Source: Salmonella enterica subsp. houtenae serovar Houten (GTDB taxonomy: Bacteria; Pseudomonadota; Gammaproteobacteria; Enterobacterales; Enterobacteriaceae). From it: 64,000 nucleotides of DNA. This document shows, one piece after another, positions 25,402-34,685 of this stretch (positions are counted from its first letter, which is position 1; each line of letters begins with the position of its first letter). Made by a program: the position numbers and the translations under genes. The DNA lies in contig LS483478.1 in NCBI GenBank assembly GCA_900478215.1, forward strand, positions 1,612,001-1,676,000, written 5' to 3'. A model generated the notes under the pieces. It saw nothing but the letters and a program-made list of their open reading frames with translations, searched no databases and was not told where the DNA came from.

Positions 25402-27435
25402 TTATTTCACCTGCTGTCCAGGCTTTGCGCCGTCATCAGGGCTTAACAGGAAGATATCTTTCCCGCCAGGGCCTGCTGCCATCACCATTCCCTCGGAGAC
25501 GCCAAAGCGCATTTTGCGCGGCGCGAGGTTGGCGACCATTACTGTCTGGCGACCGATCAGCGCCTGCGGGTCCGGGTAGGCGGAACGAATGCCAGAGAAG
25601 ACGTTACGCTTCTCGCCGCCCAGATCCAGCGTCAGACACAGCAGTTTGTCGGAGCCTTCCACGAACTCGGCGTTTTCAATCAGCGCCACGCGCAGATCGA
25701 CTTTCGCAAAATCGTCAAAGGTGATGGTTTCCTGAATCGGGGAGTCCGCCAGCGGGCCGGTCACTGACGCTGCCGCCGCTTTCACTTCTTCTTTTGATGC
25801 TTCCACCAGTGCTTCTACCTGTTTCATTTCTATGCGGTTATACAGCGCCTTGAACGCGTTGATTTTATGGCCCAGCAACGGCTGTTGAATACCCTCCCAG
25901 CTCAGTTCGCAGTTGAGGAAAGCCTCAACGCGTTCAGAAAGCGTCGGCAGTACCGGCTTCAGATACGTCATCAGTACGCGGAACAGGTTGATGCCCATGG
26001 AACAAATGGCCTGCAGGTCAGCGTCGCGGCCTTCCTGTTTAGCAACCACCCACGGCGCTTGCTCGTCAACATAACGGTTAGCGACGTCGGCCAGCGCCAT
26101 AATCTCACGGATAGCTTTGCCGAATTCACGGCTTTCCCATGCTTCGCCAATCACCGCAGCGGCGTCAGTAAAGGTTTTATACAATTGCGGATCGGCCAGT
26201 TCAGCCGCCAGCACGCCGTCGAAACGCTTATTGATAAAACCGGCGTTACGCGAGGCCAGGTTGACTACTTTATTGACGATATCGGCATTGACGCGCTGAA
26301 CAAAGTCCTCCAGGTTCAGATCGATATCATCAATGCGCGACGAGAGCTTCGCGGTGTAGTAATAGCGCAGGCTGTCGGCGTCGAAGTGGTTCAGCCAGGT
26401 GCTGGCCTTAATAAAGGTGCCGCGCGATTTGGACATCTTCGCGCCGTTCACCGTGACGTAACCGTGAACGAACAGGTTGGTCGGCTTACGGAAGTTGCTG
26501 CCTTCCAGCATGGCAGGCCAGAACAGGCTGTGGAAGTAGACGATGTCTTTACCGATAAAGTGATACAGCTCGGCGCTAGAGTCTTTGTTCCAGTATTCGT
26601 CGAAGCTGGTGGTGTCGCCGCGCTTGTCGCACAGATTTTTGAAGGAGCCCATGTAGCCAATCGGCGCGTCCAGCCAGACGTAGAAATATTTTCCCGGCGC
26701 GTTCGGGATTTCGAAACCAAAATACGGCGCGTCACGGGAAATGTCCCACTGCTGCAGGCCGGACTCAAACCACTCCTGCATTTTATTCGCTACCTGCTCC
26801 TGTAGCGCGCCGCCGCGGGTCCACGCCTGTAACATTTCGCTGAATGACGGCAGATCAAAGAAGAAGTGCTCGGAGTCACGCATTACCGGTGTCGCGCCGG
26901 ACACCACGGATTTCGGCTCGATAAGCTCGGTCGGGCTGTAAGTTGCGCCGCACACTTCGCAGTTATCGCCGTACTGGTCCGCAGATTTACATTTCGGGCA
27001 GGTGCCTTTCACAAAGCGGTCCGGCAGGAACATGCCTTTTTCCGGATCGTAGAGTTGAGAGATGGTACGGTTCTTAATAAAACCGTTCTCTTTCAGGCGC
27101 GTATAGATCAGCTCGGACAGCTCACGATTTTCGTCGCTGTGCGTTGAGTGGTAGTTGTCGTAGCTGATATTAAAACCGGCGAAATCAGTCTGGTGCTCCT
27201 GGCTCATTTCACCGATCATTTGCTCCGGCGTAATACCAAGCTGCTGCGCTTTCAGCATGATCGGCGTGCCGTGAGCGTCATCGGCACAGATGAAGTTAAC
27301 CTCATGGCCGCGCATTCGCTGGTAACGGACCCAGACATCAGCCTGGATGTGCTCCAGCATATGGCCGAGGTGGATAGAGCCGTTGGCGTACGGCAGCGCG
27401 CACGTTACCAGAATTTTCTTCGCGACTTGAGTCAT
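25402..27435 (-). CDS. metG: Methionyl-tRNA synthetase
   Basis: This 677-residue cytosolic enzyme charges tRNA-Met. The class I HIGH motif appears as HLGH in PYANGSIHLGHM (about residues 15-26). The zinc site is in CPKCKSADQYGDNCEVC, the KMSKS loop in NGAKMSKSRGT at about residue 330, and the C-terminal dimerisation and tRNA-binding OB fold starts near FDDFAKVDLRVA. The ATG at 27435 gives the E. coli N-terminus (MTQVAKKILVT). It diverges from mrp. Confidence 0.97.
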   Translation of the reverse strand: MTQVAKKILVTCALPYANGSIHLGHMLEHIQADVWVRYQRMRGHEVNFICADDAHGTPIMLKAQQLGITPEQMIGEMSQEHQTDFAGFNISYDNYHSTHSDENRELSELIYTRLKENGFIKNRTISQLYDPEKGMFLPDRFVKGTCPKCKSADQYGDNCEVCGATYSPTELIEPKSVVSGATPVMRDSEHFFFDLPSFSEMLQAWTRGGALQEQVANKMQEWFESGLQQWDISRDAPYFGFEIPNAPGKYFYVWLDAPIGYMGSFKNLCDKRGDTTSFDEYWNKDSSAELYHFIGKDIVYFHSLFWPAMLEGSNFRKPTNLFVHGYVTVNGAKMSKSRGTFIKASTWLNHFDADSLRYYYTAKLSSRIDDIDLNLEDFVQRVNADIVNKVVNLASRNAGFINKRFDGVLAAELADPQLYKTFTDAAAVIGEAWESREFGKAIREIMALADVANRYVDEQAPWVVAKQEGRDADLQAICSMGINLFRVLMTYLKPVLPTLSERVEAFLNCELSWEGIQQPLLGHKINAFKALYNRIEMKQVEALVEASKEEVKAAAASVTGPLADSPIQETITFDDFAKVDLRVALIENAEFVEGSDKLLCLTLDLGGEKRNVFSGIRSAYPDPQALIGRQTVMVANLAPRKMRFGVSEGMVMAAGPGGKDIFLLSPDDGAKPGQQVK

Positions 27436-27599
27436 AGTGGGTATTACTTCTTCTGTTGTAAAAAAGGGCTTTGATAGTACCAAAATGGTAATTACTGCGC
27501 CAAGCGATAAGGGCATTTATCCGTAAATGAATAATTGTTACCGCTGGAGTAAACTACAAAGTTACAATCGTACTTTTCAGAACTACAAAAGGAGTCGGG

Positions 27600-28709
27600 A
27601 TGAACGAACAATCCCAGGCCAAATCACCAGATACCCTGCGAGCGATGGTCGCCGGGACGTTGGCGAATTTTCAGCACCCAACCCTGAAGCATAACCTCAC
27701 CACGCTTAAGGCGTTGCACCACGTCGCCTGGATGGACGATATGCTGCACGTTGAGCTGGTCATGCCGTTCGTCTGGAACAGCGCGTTTGAGGTATTAAAA
27801 GAGCAATGCAGCGCCGATCTGTTACGTATTACAGGCGCAAAAGCGATCGACTGGAAACTGTCGTACAACATTGCGACGCTGAAACGCGTCAAAAATCAGC
27901 CTGGCATTAATGGCGTGAAAAACATCATTGCCGTGAGTTCCGGTAAAGGCGGGGTGGGTAAATCGTCCACGGCGGTAAACCTGGCGCTGGCGTTAGCGGC
28001 TGAAGGCGCAAAGGTCGGGATTCTCGATGCTGATATTTACGGTCCGTCGATCCCAACCATGCTTGGCGCAGAAGATCAGCGCCCGACATCGCCAGACGGT
28101 ACGCACATGGCGCCGATCATGTCTCACGGCCTGGCGACCAACTCGATCGGCTATCTGGTGACTGACGATAACGCGATGGTATGGCGCGGCCCAATGGCCA
28201 GTAAGGCGCTGATGCAGATGTTGCAGGAGACGCTGTGGCCAGATCTGGACTATCTGGTACTGGATATGCCGCCGGGAACCGGGGATATTCAGCTAACGCT
28301 GGCGCAGAACATTCCTGTTACCGGCGCGGTTGTGGTGACTACGCCGCAGGATATCGCGCTGATCGACGCCAAAAAAGGTATCGTGATGTTCGAGAAGGTG
28401 GAAGTGCCGGTGCTCGGCATTGTGGAAAATATGAGTATGCATATTTGTAGTAACTGCGGCCATCACGAACCGATCTTCGGCACGGGCGGCGCGCAAAAGT
28501 TGGCGGAGAAATACCACACTCAGCTTCTGGGTCAGATGCCGCTGCATATTAGTCTGCGCGAAGATCTCGATCGCGGTACGCCGACGGTGGTTAGTCGTCC
28601 GGAGAGCGAGTTTACCGCGATCTATCGCGAACTGGCCAATCGCGTTGCGGCACAGCTTTACTGGCAGGGTGACGTCATTCCGGGTGAAATCGCCTTCCGC
28701 GCGGTGTAA
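27600..28709 (+). CDS. mrp: Iron-sulfur cluster carrier ATPase Mrp/ApbC
   Basis: This 369-residue P-loop ATPase carries [4Fe-4S] clusters to target apoproteins; in Salmonella the gene is also called apbC and affects thiamine synthesis. The deviant Walker A is SSGKGGVGKSS at about residue 110, the switch region is DMPPGTGD, and the cluster-binding CxxC is CSNC near residue 283. About 95 N-terminal residues form the DUF59-like domain. GGAG precedes the ATG. Confidence 0.94.
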   Translation: MNEQSQAKSPDTLRAMVAGTLANFQHPTLKHNLTTLKALHHVAWMDDMLHVELVMPFVWNSAFEVLKEQCSADLLRITGAKAIDWKLSYNIATLKRVKNQPGINGVKNIIAVSSGKGGVGKSSTAVNLALALAAEGAKVGILDADIYGPSIPTMLGAEDQRPTSPDGTHMAPIMSHGLATNSIGYLVTDDNAMVWRGPMASKALMQMLQETLWPDLDYLVLDMPPGTGDIQLTLAQNIPVTGAVVVTTPQDIALIDAKKGIVMFEKVEVPVLGIVENMSMHICSNCGHHEPIFGTGGAQKLAEKYHTQLLGQMPLHISLREDLDRGTPTVVSRPESEFTAIYRELANRVAAQLYWQGDVIPGEIAFRAV

Positions 28710-28739
28710 TCCTCCTGACGTATTTCAAAGAGAATATGG

Positions 28740-28785
28740 CATTCACTGCATTAATATATATTGATGTGGTGAATGTTTTAATAAA
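28740..28785 (+). terminator. Probable terminator after mrp
   Basis: CATTCAC at 28740 pairs with GTGAATG at 28769-28775, and the inner bases extend the stem with some wobble pairs. TTTTAATAAAATAAT follows. It lies 30 bp after the mrp stop. Confidence 0.5.
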
Positions 28786-28986
28786 ATAATAGCCCCCGCA
28801 TTGTTAATTCCTGCTTAAACAGACAGGCGTTTATCTGAAATAATCGGCAAAAACATTATTTAAATTGATCATATCTATCCTACTGATTTATTTTTTCAAT
28901 TGGTTTTAACGTATCGATACGTCCATACTGCCCATCTGGACAGCCTGTATACTGTTTGACGTTTATCAGAGGAACAATGGCTCACT

Positions 28987-29268
28987 ATGAAAAAATATTT
29001 GCTGATGGGAATTATAGTTTCGGCTTATGGAATAAGCGTACCCGTTTTTGCCTCCGATACCGCAACATTAACCATCAGTGGAAAAGTGACCGCGCCGACG
29101 TGCAGCATGGAAGTGGTAAACGCACAATTGCAGCAGCGTTGCGGTAACGCTATTCACGTTTCAACGCTGCAAGCACCCGCCGCCACGCCGGTGAGAGGTG
29201 TGACGACGCAGCTATATACGGTGCCTGGTGATAGCGCCCGCCAGATTATTGTTAATCGCTACGACTAA
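28987..29268 (+). CDS. yehE: DUF2574 exported protein YehE
   Basis: This 93-residue protein has a signal peptide (MKKYLLMGIIVSAYGISVPV, cleaved near FAS). The short mature region begins with TATLTISGKVTAPTCSMEVV, which resembles the N-terminal strand of a fimbrial subunit; two cysteines could form a disulfide. It matches E. coli YehE of unknown function, which also sits next to a fimbrial locus. It may be a remnant or helper of a fimbrial system; this is only an inference. A strong terminator separates it from stcA. Confidence 0.82.
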   Translation: MKKYLLMGIIVSAYGISVPVFASDTATLTISGKVTAPTCSMEVVNAQLQQRCGNAIHVSTLQAPAATPVRGVTTQLYTVPGDSARQIIVNRYD

Positions 29269-29286
29269 TCCATACTGATTCCGCAG

Positions 29287-29322
29287 GCCCACATCATTGA
29301 TATCAATGATGTGGGCTTTTTT
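29287..29322 (+). terminator. Terminator after yehE
   Basis: GCCCACATCATTGA and TCAATGATGTGGGC form a perfect 14-bp stem followed by six T residues. It isolates yehE from the stc operon. Confidence 0.92.
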
Positions 29323-29402
29323 ATTTGTCTTATTTATACATAAGGGCAGTAAATTTCGGAAATTAATAAGTTTACAAAATAATGATAAGTAATAACTATT
29401 TG

Positions 29403-29419
29403 TTGCAATTATATTGCAA
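29403..29419. promoter_or_regulatory. Palindrome upstream of stcA
   Basis: TTGCAATTATATTGCAA is a perfect inverted repeat (7-bp arms, 3-bp centre) in the AT-rich stc upstream region, about 130 bp before the stcA start. It is a candidate operator; no specific regulator can be named. Confidence 0.45.
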
Positions 29420-29546
29420 TCTGTAAATTGCTTTAAATCAATAAAACATCGTGTTTACATTGCGATAACTTCCTGTCTATGAGAATTTTCTTCGCAAGGG
29501 TTAATAACTCTTAACAAATAGAAATTACTTCATTAAGGAAGATACT

Positions 29547-30092
29547 ATGAAACGTTCACTTATTGCTGCTGCTGTACTGTCTGCTGTATTTATGAGTGCT
29601 GGGGCGTTTGCTGAAGATACCGGAACTTTAAACATTATTGGCACAGTAGTTGGAACATCATGCCAGTTTGTGTCAGGAAATAATTCAGAGGATGTGGTTT
29701 TAAGTCAGGTTGAAACTAAAGTATTTGATAGGATGAGTCCCGGTTCGGTTTATACACCAATCACGGAACAGACCACACATCTCAAAATTTACTGCCCAGA
29801 TATTGAAGAAGGAAAAAGGCTGAATATTACTGTCAAGGCACCAACTTTAGATGCTGAAGGTGTAATTGGAAATACGTTATCTGATGGTGCTAAAGGTATC
29901 GGTTTTGCTTTGAAATATAAAGACAAAGCTGTTGATCATAGCTCAAACAATATCATCGTGGGAGCCAAAGATTTTGACTCAGATAAGACCTATACGATTC
30001 CACTGGATGTTTATTATGCTAAGCAAGGTACTGACGCAGTAACGTCAGGGGATGTGAACGCTACCGTAACACTACAAGCCGCATATAATTAA
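29547..30092 (+). CDS. stcA: Stc fimbrial major subunit
   Basis: This 181-residue exported protein has a signal peptide ending in MSAGAFA and a mature part starting EDTGTLNIIGTVVGTSC. That is the donor strand and first cysteine pattern of a chaperone-usher fimbrial subunit; a second cysteine lies in LKIYCPD. The C-terminal segment ATVTLQAAYN shows the alternating hydrophobic pattern recognised by the chaperone. It heads stcABCD, and its low GC content and long AT-rich upstream suggest acquired DNA. Confidence 0.9.
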   Translation: MKRSLIAAAVLSAVFMSAGAFAEDTGTLNIIGTVVGTSCQFVSGNNSEDVVLSQVETKVFDRMSPGSVYTPITEQTTHLKIYCPDIEEGKRLNITVKAPTLDAEGVIGNTLSDGAKGIGFALKYKDKAVDHSSNNIIVGAKDFDSDKTYTIPLDVYYAKQGTDAVTSGDVNATVTLQAAYN

Positions 30093-30099
30093 TTTTGTA

Positions 30100-30124
30100 G
30101 GCCGGCATAATTTGCCGGCCTTTT
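30100..30124 (+). terminator. Intra-operon hairpin between stcA and stcB
   Basis: GGCCGGCA and TGCCGGCC form an 8-bp stem with a 5-nt loop followed by four T residues, directly after stcA. As a leaky terminator or mRNA stabiliser it would favour the major subunit over the downstream assembly genes. Confidence 0.75.
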
Positions 30125-30139
30125 ATGAGGTGGTTAACC

Positions 30140-30820
30140 ATGAGAAAACTTCTTCTTTTTTCGCTGTTCTTTATTTCAACGGCAAATGCCGGTGTGGTTA
30201 TTTACGGTACTCGCATTATCTATCCAGCAGAGAAAAATGAAGTACTGGTGCAGTTAATGAATCAGGGTGGGCGTTCTTCATTGGTTCAGTCGTGGATTGA
30301 TGATGGAGATACATCGTTACCACCGGAAAAGATTAAGGTTCCATTTTTGCTAACACCTCCTGTTGCGAAGGTGGCTGGAGATTCAGGTCAGCAGATTAAA
30401 ATTAAAAAAATGCCAAATATGCTACCAAATAATAAAGAAAGTTTGTTTTATCTCAACGTGCTGGATATTCCACCAAACAATCCAAATAGTACCGGTAAAA
30501 ATGTATTGAAATTTGCAATGCAGAATCGCATAAAATTATTCTATCGGCCTAAAGGCATTGCCCCAGTTAATAGAAGCACGTTCCATAAGCTATCGTTTAA
30601 ACGCAGTGGTAATAGTTATTCTATTAACAATGATACTGCTAACTGGATTACGGTAACAGAAGTTAAAGCAGGTAATGTTAAAGTCAATAATACAACTATC
30701 ATGGTTGCACCACTCTCCAGCGAAAATGTGGTATTAAAAAACACCAACACCAGTCAGTATAAAGTGACCATTATTGATGACCACGGAAATTATATCAGTG
30801 ATAACGTCAGCCTAAAATAA
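30140..30820 (+). CDS. stcB: Stc fimbrial periplasmic chaperone
   Basis: This 226-residue chaperone of the PapD/FimC type folds and caps subunits in the periplasm. The signal peptide is MRKLLLFSLFFISTANA. The N-terminal domain has GVVIYGTRIIYPAEKNEV and SLVQSWIDDGD, and the subunit-binding strand FYLNVLDIPPN and NRIKLFYRP follow. The ATG at 30140 is chosen because the signal peptide starts there; an ATG at 30125 lies within the preceding hairpin tail. It is followed 12 bp later by the usher gene. Confidence 0.92.
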   Translation: MRKLLLFSLFFISTANAGVVIYGTRIIYPAEKNEVLVQLMNQGGRSSLVQSWIDDGDTSLPPEKIKVPFLLTPPVAKVAGDSGQQIKIKKMPNMLPNNKESLFYLNVLDIPPNNPNSTGKNVLKFAMQNRIKLFYRPKGIAPVNRSTFHKLSFKRSGNSYSINNDTANWITVTEVKAGNVKVNNTTIMVAPLSSENVVLKNTNTSQYKVTIIDDHGNYISDNVSLK

Positions 30821-30832
30821 CAGGAGCTGATT

Positions 30833-33313
30833 ATGTTAAGGATGACCCCGCTTGCTTCGGCAATACTACTGTTGCTGGTTGGCATTAAAACCCACGCCGC
30901 AGAAGAGACGTTTGATACTAACTTTATGATAGGGGGAATGAAAGGAGAGAAAGTCTCTGATTTTCGTTTGGAAGACAATCAACCGCTGCCAGGCCAATAT
31001 GACATCGACATCTACGTCAATAAACAGTGGCGTGGCAAGTACGAAATTACTGTTAAGGATAATCCAGATGCCACCTGTTTATCCCGCGATGCCTTAACGC
31101 GTCTGGGAATAAATATACAAGCATTGGACAAGCAGAATTCATGTCCAGCCTTAAAGCAGGCGGTGCAAGGAGGCAATTATTCCTGGAATATTGGCACGTT
31201 TCGTCTGGATCTCAGCGTACCGCAGGCCTATGTCGATGAACTCGAGCAGGGTTATGTTCCGCCAGAAAACTGGGATCGTGGCATTAATGCCTTCTATACC
31301 TCGTACTATGCCAGCCAGTATTACAGCGACTATAAGGATTCTGGTAACAGCAAAAGTACCTATGCACGCTTTACCAGCGGATTAAACCTGCTGGGCTGGC
31401 AGCTGCATTCCGATGCCAGCTATAACAAAACCGATGACAGCAGCGGGGAGTGGAAAAGCAACACCCTGTATTTGGAGCGCGGCATCCCGCAAATTCTGGG
31501 CACTCTGCGTGCCGGGGATATGTATACCTCATCAGATATTTTTGATGCGGTGCGTTTTCGTGGCGTACGGCTGTATCGCGATATGCAGATGCTGCCGAAC
31601 TCAAAACAGAATTTTACGCCGCTGGTGCAGGGGATTGCGCAAAGTAACGCGCTGGTCACCATCGAACAGAACGGTTTTGTGGTTTACCAGAAAGAGGTTC
31701 CGCCAGGCCCGTTCTCTATTGCGGATTTGCAGTTGGCAGGCGGCGGCGCGGATCTTGATGTCAGTATCAAAGAGGCTGACGGATCGGTAACAACCTATCT
31801 GGTGCCGTACGCAGCGGTGCCCAATATGCTGCAGCCTGGGATCTCAAAATATGATTTTGCCGCCGGACGTAGCCATATCGAAGGGGCAAGTAATCAGACC
31901 GACTTTGCGCAGATGAGCTATCAGTACGGGCTGAATAATTTGTTAACGTTGTATGGCGGCACCATGCTGGCGGATAACTACAATGCGTTCACCCTTGGTA
32001 CTGGCTGGAACACGCGTATTGGCGCGATTTCCGTCGATATGACACAATCGCATAGCAAGCAAGACAATGGTGATGTGTTTGACGGGCAAAGTTACCAGAT
32101 TGCCTATAACAAGTATTTGACGCAAACCGCCACCCGTTTAGGGCTTGCTGCCTATCGTTACTCGTCACGAGATTACCGAACGTTTAACGATCACGTTTGG
32201 GCCAATAACAAAGACAGCTATCATCGTGATGAAAATGATGTGTACGACATTGCGGATTATTATCAGAACGATTTTGGTCGTAAGAACAGTTTTTCGGCTA
32301 ACGTCAGCCAATCTTTACCTCAAGGCTGGGGCTCGGTATCCCTGAGTACGCTGTGGCGTGATTACTGGGGACGTAGCGGTAACAGTAAAGATTATCAGGT
32401 GAGCTATTCCAATAGCTGGCAACGGATTAGCTATACCTTTTCCGCCAGCCAGACTTACGATGAAGATCATCACGAAGATAAGCGTTTTAACGTCTTTATC
32501 TCTATTCCGTTCGATTGGGGAGATGATATTAGCGCTCCGCGCAGGAATTTGTATGTGTCTAACTCAACGACCTTTGATGATGACGGCTTTGTCTCTAACA
32601 ATACCGGGCTTTCCGGCACCGCAGGCAATCGCGATCAGTTTAACTATGGGGTGAATCTCAGCCATCAACGACAGGGTAGCGAAACAACGGCAGGCGGAAA
32701 TCTGACGTGGAATGCGCCAGTTGCGACGCTTAACGGCAGCTATAGTCAGTCGTCTAAATATACACAAACTGGCGGCAGTATTTCCGGGGGGCTGGTGGCC
32801 TGGTCTGGAGGCGTGAATTTAGCCAACCGACTGTCGGAAACGTTTGCCGTGATGCATGCGCCGGGTCTGGAAGGGGCATATGTGAATGGGCAGAAATACC
32901 GCACTACCAACCGTAATGGCGTAGTGATCTACGATGGCTTAACGCCTTATCGTGAAAACCACCTGACACTGGATGTGTCCAATACCAATAGTGAAACCGA
33001 CCTGCAAGGCAACCGCCGCAGCGCCGCCCCTTACCGCGGAGCGGTAGTACTGACAAGGTTTGATACCGACCAACGTAAACCCTGGTATATCCGAGCGCAG
33101 CGTCCCGATGGTTCACCGCTGACCTTTGGTTACGAAGTAGAGGATATTCATGGACACAATATTGGCGTGGTAGGTCAAGGAAGCCAGCTCTTTATTCGTA
33201 CCAATGAAGTACCGCCGGAAATAAATGTGGCGATTGATAAACAACAGGGACTTTCATGCTCAATCACTTTCGGCAAAACGATTGATGAAAGTAAAGTTTA
33301 TATTTGTCGGTGA
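30833..33313 (+). CDS. stcC: Stc outer-membrane usher
   Basis: This 826-residue usher forms the outer-membrane pore that assembles Stc fimbriae. After the signal peptide come the N-terminal chaperone-binding domain (FDTNFMIGG, PGQYDIDIYVN), the central beta-barrel with a plug domain (GFVVYQKEVPPGPFSIADL), and the C-terminal domains ending in a cysteine pair (LSCSITFG, VYICR). The gene is less AT-rich than its neighbours. It ends 8 bp before stcD. Confidence 0.94.
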   Translation: MLRMTPLASAILLLLVGIKTHAAEETFDTNFMIGGMKGEKVSDFRLEDNQPLPGQYDIDIYVNKQWRGKYEITVKDNPDATCLSRDALTRLGINIQALDKQNSCPALKQAVQGGNYSWNIGTFRLDLSVPQAYVDELEQGYVPPENWDRGINAFYTSYYASQYYSDYKDSGNSKSTYARFTSGLNLLGWQLHSDASYNKTDDSSGEWKSNTLYLERGIPQILGTLRAGDMYTSSDIFDAVRFRGVRLYRDMQMLPNSKQNFTPLVQGIAQSNALVTIEQNGFVVYQKEVPPGPFSIADLQLAGGGADLDVSIKEADGSVTTYLVPYAAVPNMLQPGISKYDFAAGRSHIEGASNQTDFAQMSYQYGLNNLLTLYGGTMLADNYNAFTLGTGWNTRIGAISVDMTQSHSKQDNGDVFDGQSYQIAYNKYLTQTATRLGLAAYRYSSRDYRTFNDHVWANNKDSYHRDENDVYDIADYYQNDFGRKNSFSANVSQSLPQGWGSVSLSTLWRDYWGRSGNSKDYQVSYSNSWQRISYTFSASQTYDEDHHEDKRFNVFISIPFDWGDDISAPRRNLYVSNSTTFDDDGFVSNNTGLSGTAGNRDQFNYGVNLSHQRQGSETTAGGNLTWNAPVATLNGSYSQSSKYTQTGGSISGGLVAWSGGVNLANRLSETFAVMHAPGLEGAYVNGQKYRTTNRNGVVIYDGLTPYRENHLTLDVSNTNSETDLQGNRRSAAPYRGAVVLTRFDTDQRKPWYIRAQRPDGSPLTFGYEVEDIHGHNIGVVGQGSQLFIRTNEVPPEINVAIDKQQGLSCSITFGKTIDESKVYICR

Positions 33314-33321
33314 GGAATGTC

Positions 33322-34329
33322 ATGAGATATTTATTGATGTTGTTTATGATTTTTATATCTTCAAATTTGCAGGCATATTGTTATATTATAAATCCGGAAT
33401 CTGCTAGTAATACAAAAATAGAGGATGTAATTGAAATTAAATTAGATAGCAGGAATGTTTTTGAAAAAGAAGTATCAATGGTATTCCCAGATTCTTTCTC
33501 TGAATTTCATTGCATGGGAGGGACTGCTGTAGAAAACCGCTTTAAGACAATGTATTCAAGTGGTAATGGGGAGACTGTAAGATATAAAATAAATGATGGT
33601 AGCGGACATAGGTTGTATGTTGATGTGACATTGTTTGTTGATGGTAGCCAAACAGGAAAACAAAAAGCCAATGATACTTCTCAAGCCAGCAAACTAAGCA
33701 ATGACTTAAAATACAAGGTATTGGCTAAGGTGGTAAAAGTGGAGGTAGATGATAATAGTATTGAAGCCAAATCTGCAGGTGAAGTTTTTTTGTTAGGAAA
33801 TTATATCAAAGTCAAACCATTGGATTGTCATGGTGCAGTTATTTGTACTCATAATAACACCAATCATGAATATAGTTTTAAAGTGCCGATAAAAATATTT
33901 TTTACTAAGACAACATGTTCTTTGTCTAATAATGAGATTACATTGCCTCCTATTTCATTAAGTGATCTGTTGGCTGGTAATGCTCAGGTCGAATACTTTC
34001 CTAATGCACTGAAATTTACATGTGATGGAGGACTGGGAATGACGACAAGTATTGTAAATTATCATTTTTCTGCCGTTTCAGCAACCAATGGAGATTATTT
34101 GGCAAATGAATTAACAAACGCCGATAGTGCAAAAAATGTTGGGTTTAAAATTTTCCTTAATGATAACCTTATTCATGTAAACTCTGATGAGAAAAGGCAA
34201 CTGTTAGGGTATAATAAAGAAATGACTGAAGCTTCAGAACTGAAGCTGGGTGTACAATACTATAAATATGGTAACGTCCAACCGGGCAATGTAAAAAGTA
34301 GTGTTTATATTATTACAAGTTATCAGTAA
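33322..34329 (+). CDS. stcD: Stc fimbrial tip or minor subunit
   Basis: This 335-residue exported protein is the last gene of the operon and has the size of a two-domain adhesin. A signal peptide (LLMLFMIFISSNLQA) leads to a lectin-like N-terminal part with several cysteines. From about residue 195 a pilin-like domain begins (TTCSLSNNEITLPPISLSDL, then FTCDGGLGM). The ATG at 33322 after GAGGAATGTC is preferred to a TTG at 33304. Base use is strikingly AT-rich. Receptor specificity cannot be read from the sequence. Confidence 0.87.
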   Translation: MRYLLMLFMIFISSNLQAYCYIINPESASNTKIEDVIEIKLDSRNVFEKEVSMVFPDSFSEFHCMGGTAVENRFKTMYSSGNGETVRYKINDGSGHRLYVDVTLFVDGSQTGKQKANDTSQASKLSNDLKYKVLAKVVKVEVDDNSIEAKSAGEVFLLGNYIKVKPLDCHGAVICTHNNTNHEYSFKVPIKIFFTKTTCSLSNNEITLPPISLSDLLAGNAQVEYFPNALKFTCDGGLGMTTSIVNYHFSAVSATNGDYLANELTNADSAKNVGFKIFLNDNLIHVNSDEKRQLLGYNKEMTEASELKLGVQYYKYGNVQPGNVKSSVYIITSYQ

Positions 34330-34338
34330 TCAATGCTA

Positions 34339-34372
34339 AGCACACTCTCCTTAACGGAGAGTGTGCTTTTTT
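34339..34372 (+). terminator. Terminator of the stc operon
   Basis: AGCACACTCTCC and GGAGAGTGTGCT form a perfect 12-bp stem with a 5-nt loop, followed by six T residues. It abuts the 3' end of rcnB, which runs toward it, so it may serve both. Confidence 0.92.
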
Positions 34373-34685
34373 ACCGATGATAAAAAATCTCGCCATCATA
34401 GGCTTTGATAATTTTGCCGTCGGTATCGTTAATCAGCACATACGCGCCGCCCATGTAGGTCCAGTGAGTACCGGCATCCGGCGCGGGCAGGTTACGTAAT
34501 TTCCACTGTTTAATAGTGTACTCATCGGTGCGGTACATTTGCGGAACGGTATCGCCGGGTTTGAAGTGGGTGAAGTCAGCGATAAAACTTTTTAACTCAT
34601 ATTGATCAATGCCCGTTGTCGCGGGGGCGGCCCATGCAAAACTGGTTGCAAGCAACAGCGCGCAAGGCAGCAACTTACTTTTCAT
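34371..34685 (-). CDS. rcnB: Periplasmic RcnB-like nickel/cobalt homeostasis protein
   Basis: This 104-residue exported protein has a signal peptide (MKSKLLPCALLLATSFAWA) and the RcnB domain. YELKSFIADFTHFKPGDTVP, PAPDAGTHWTYMGGAYVLI and a C-terminal IIKAYDGEIFYHR all match E. coli RcnB/YohN. The start follows GGAGGGTAAAAGT. In E. coli the gene lies with the efflux genes rcnA and rcnR; neither is present here, so this copy is separated from its partners. Confidence 0.9.
   Translation of the reverse strand: MKSKLLPCALLLATSFAWAAPATTGIDQYELKSFIADFTHFKPGDTVPQMYRTDEYTIKQWKLRNLPAPDAGTHWTYMGGAYVLINDTDGKIIKAYDGEIFYHR

Noticed and set aside
25867..26805. 312-codon plus-strand frame opposite metG
   Set aside because: Complementary shadow of a highly conserved synthetase; no recognisable domain, so not a gene.
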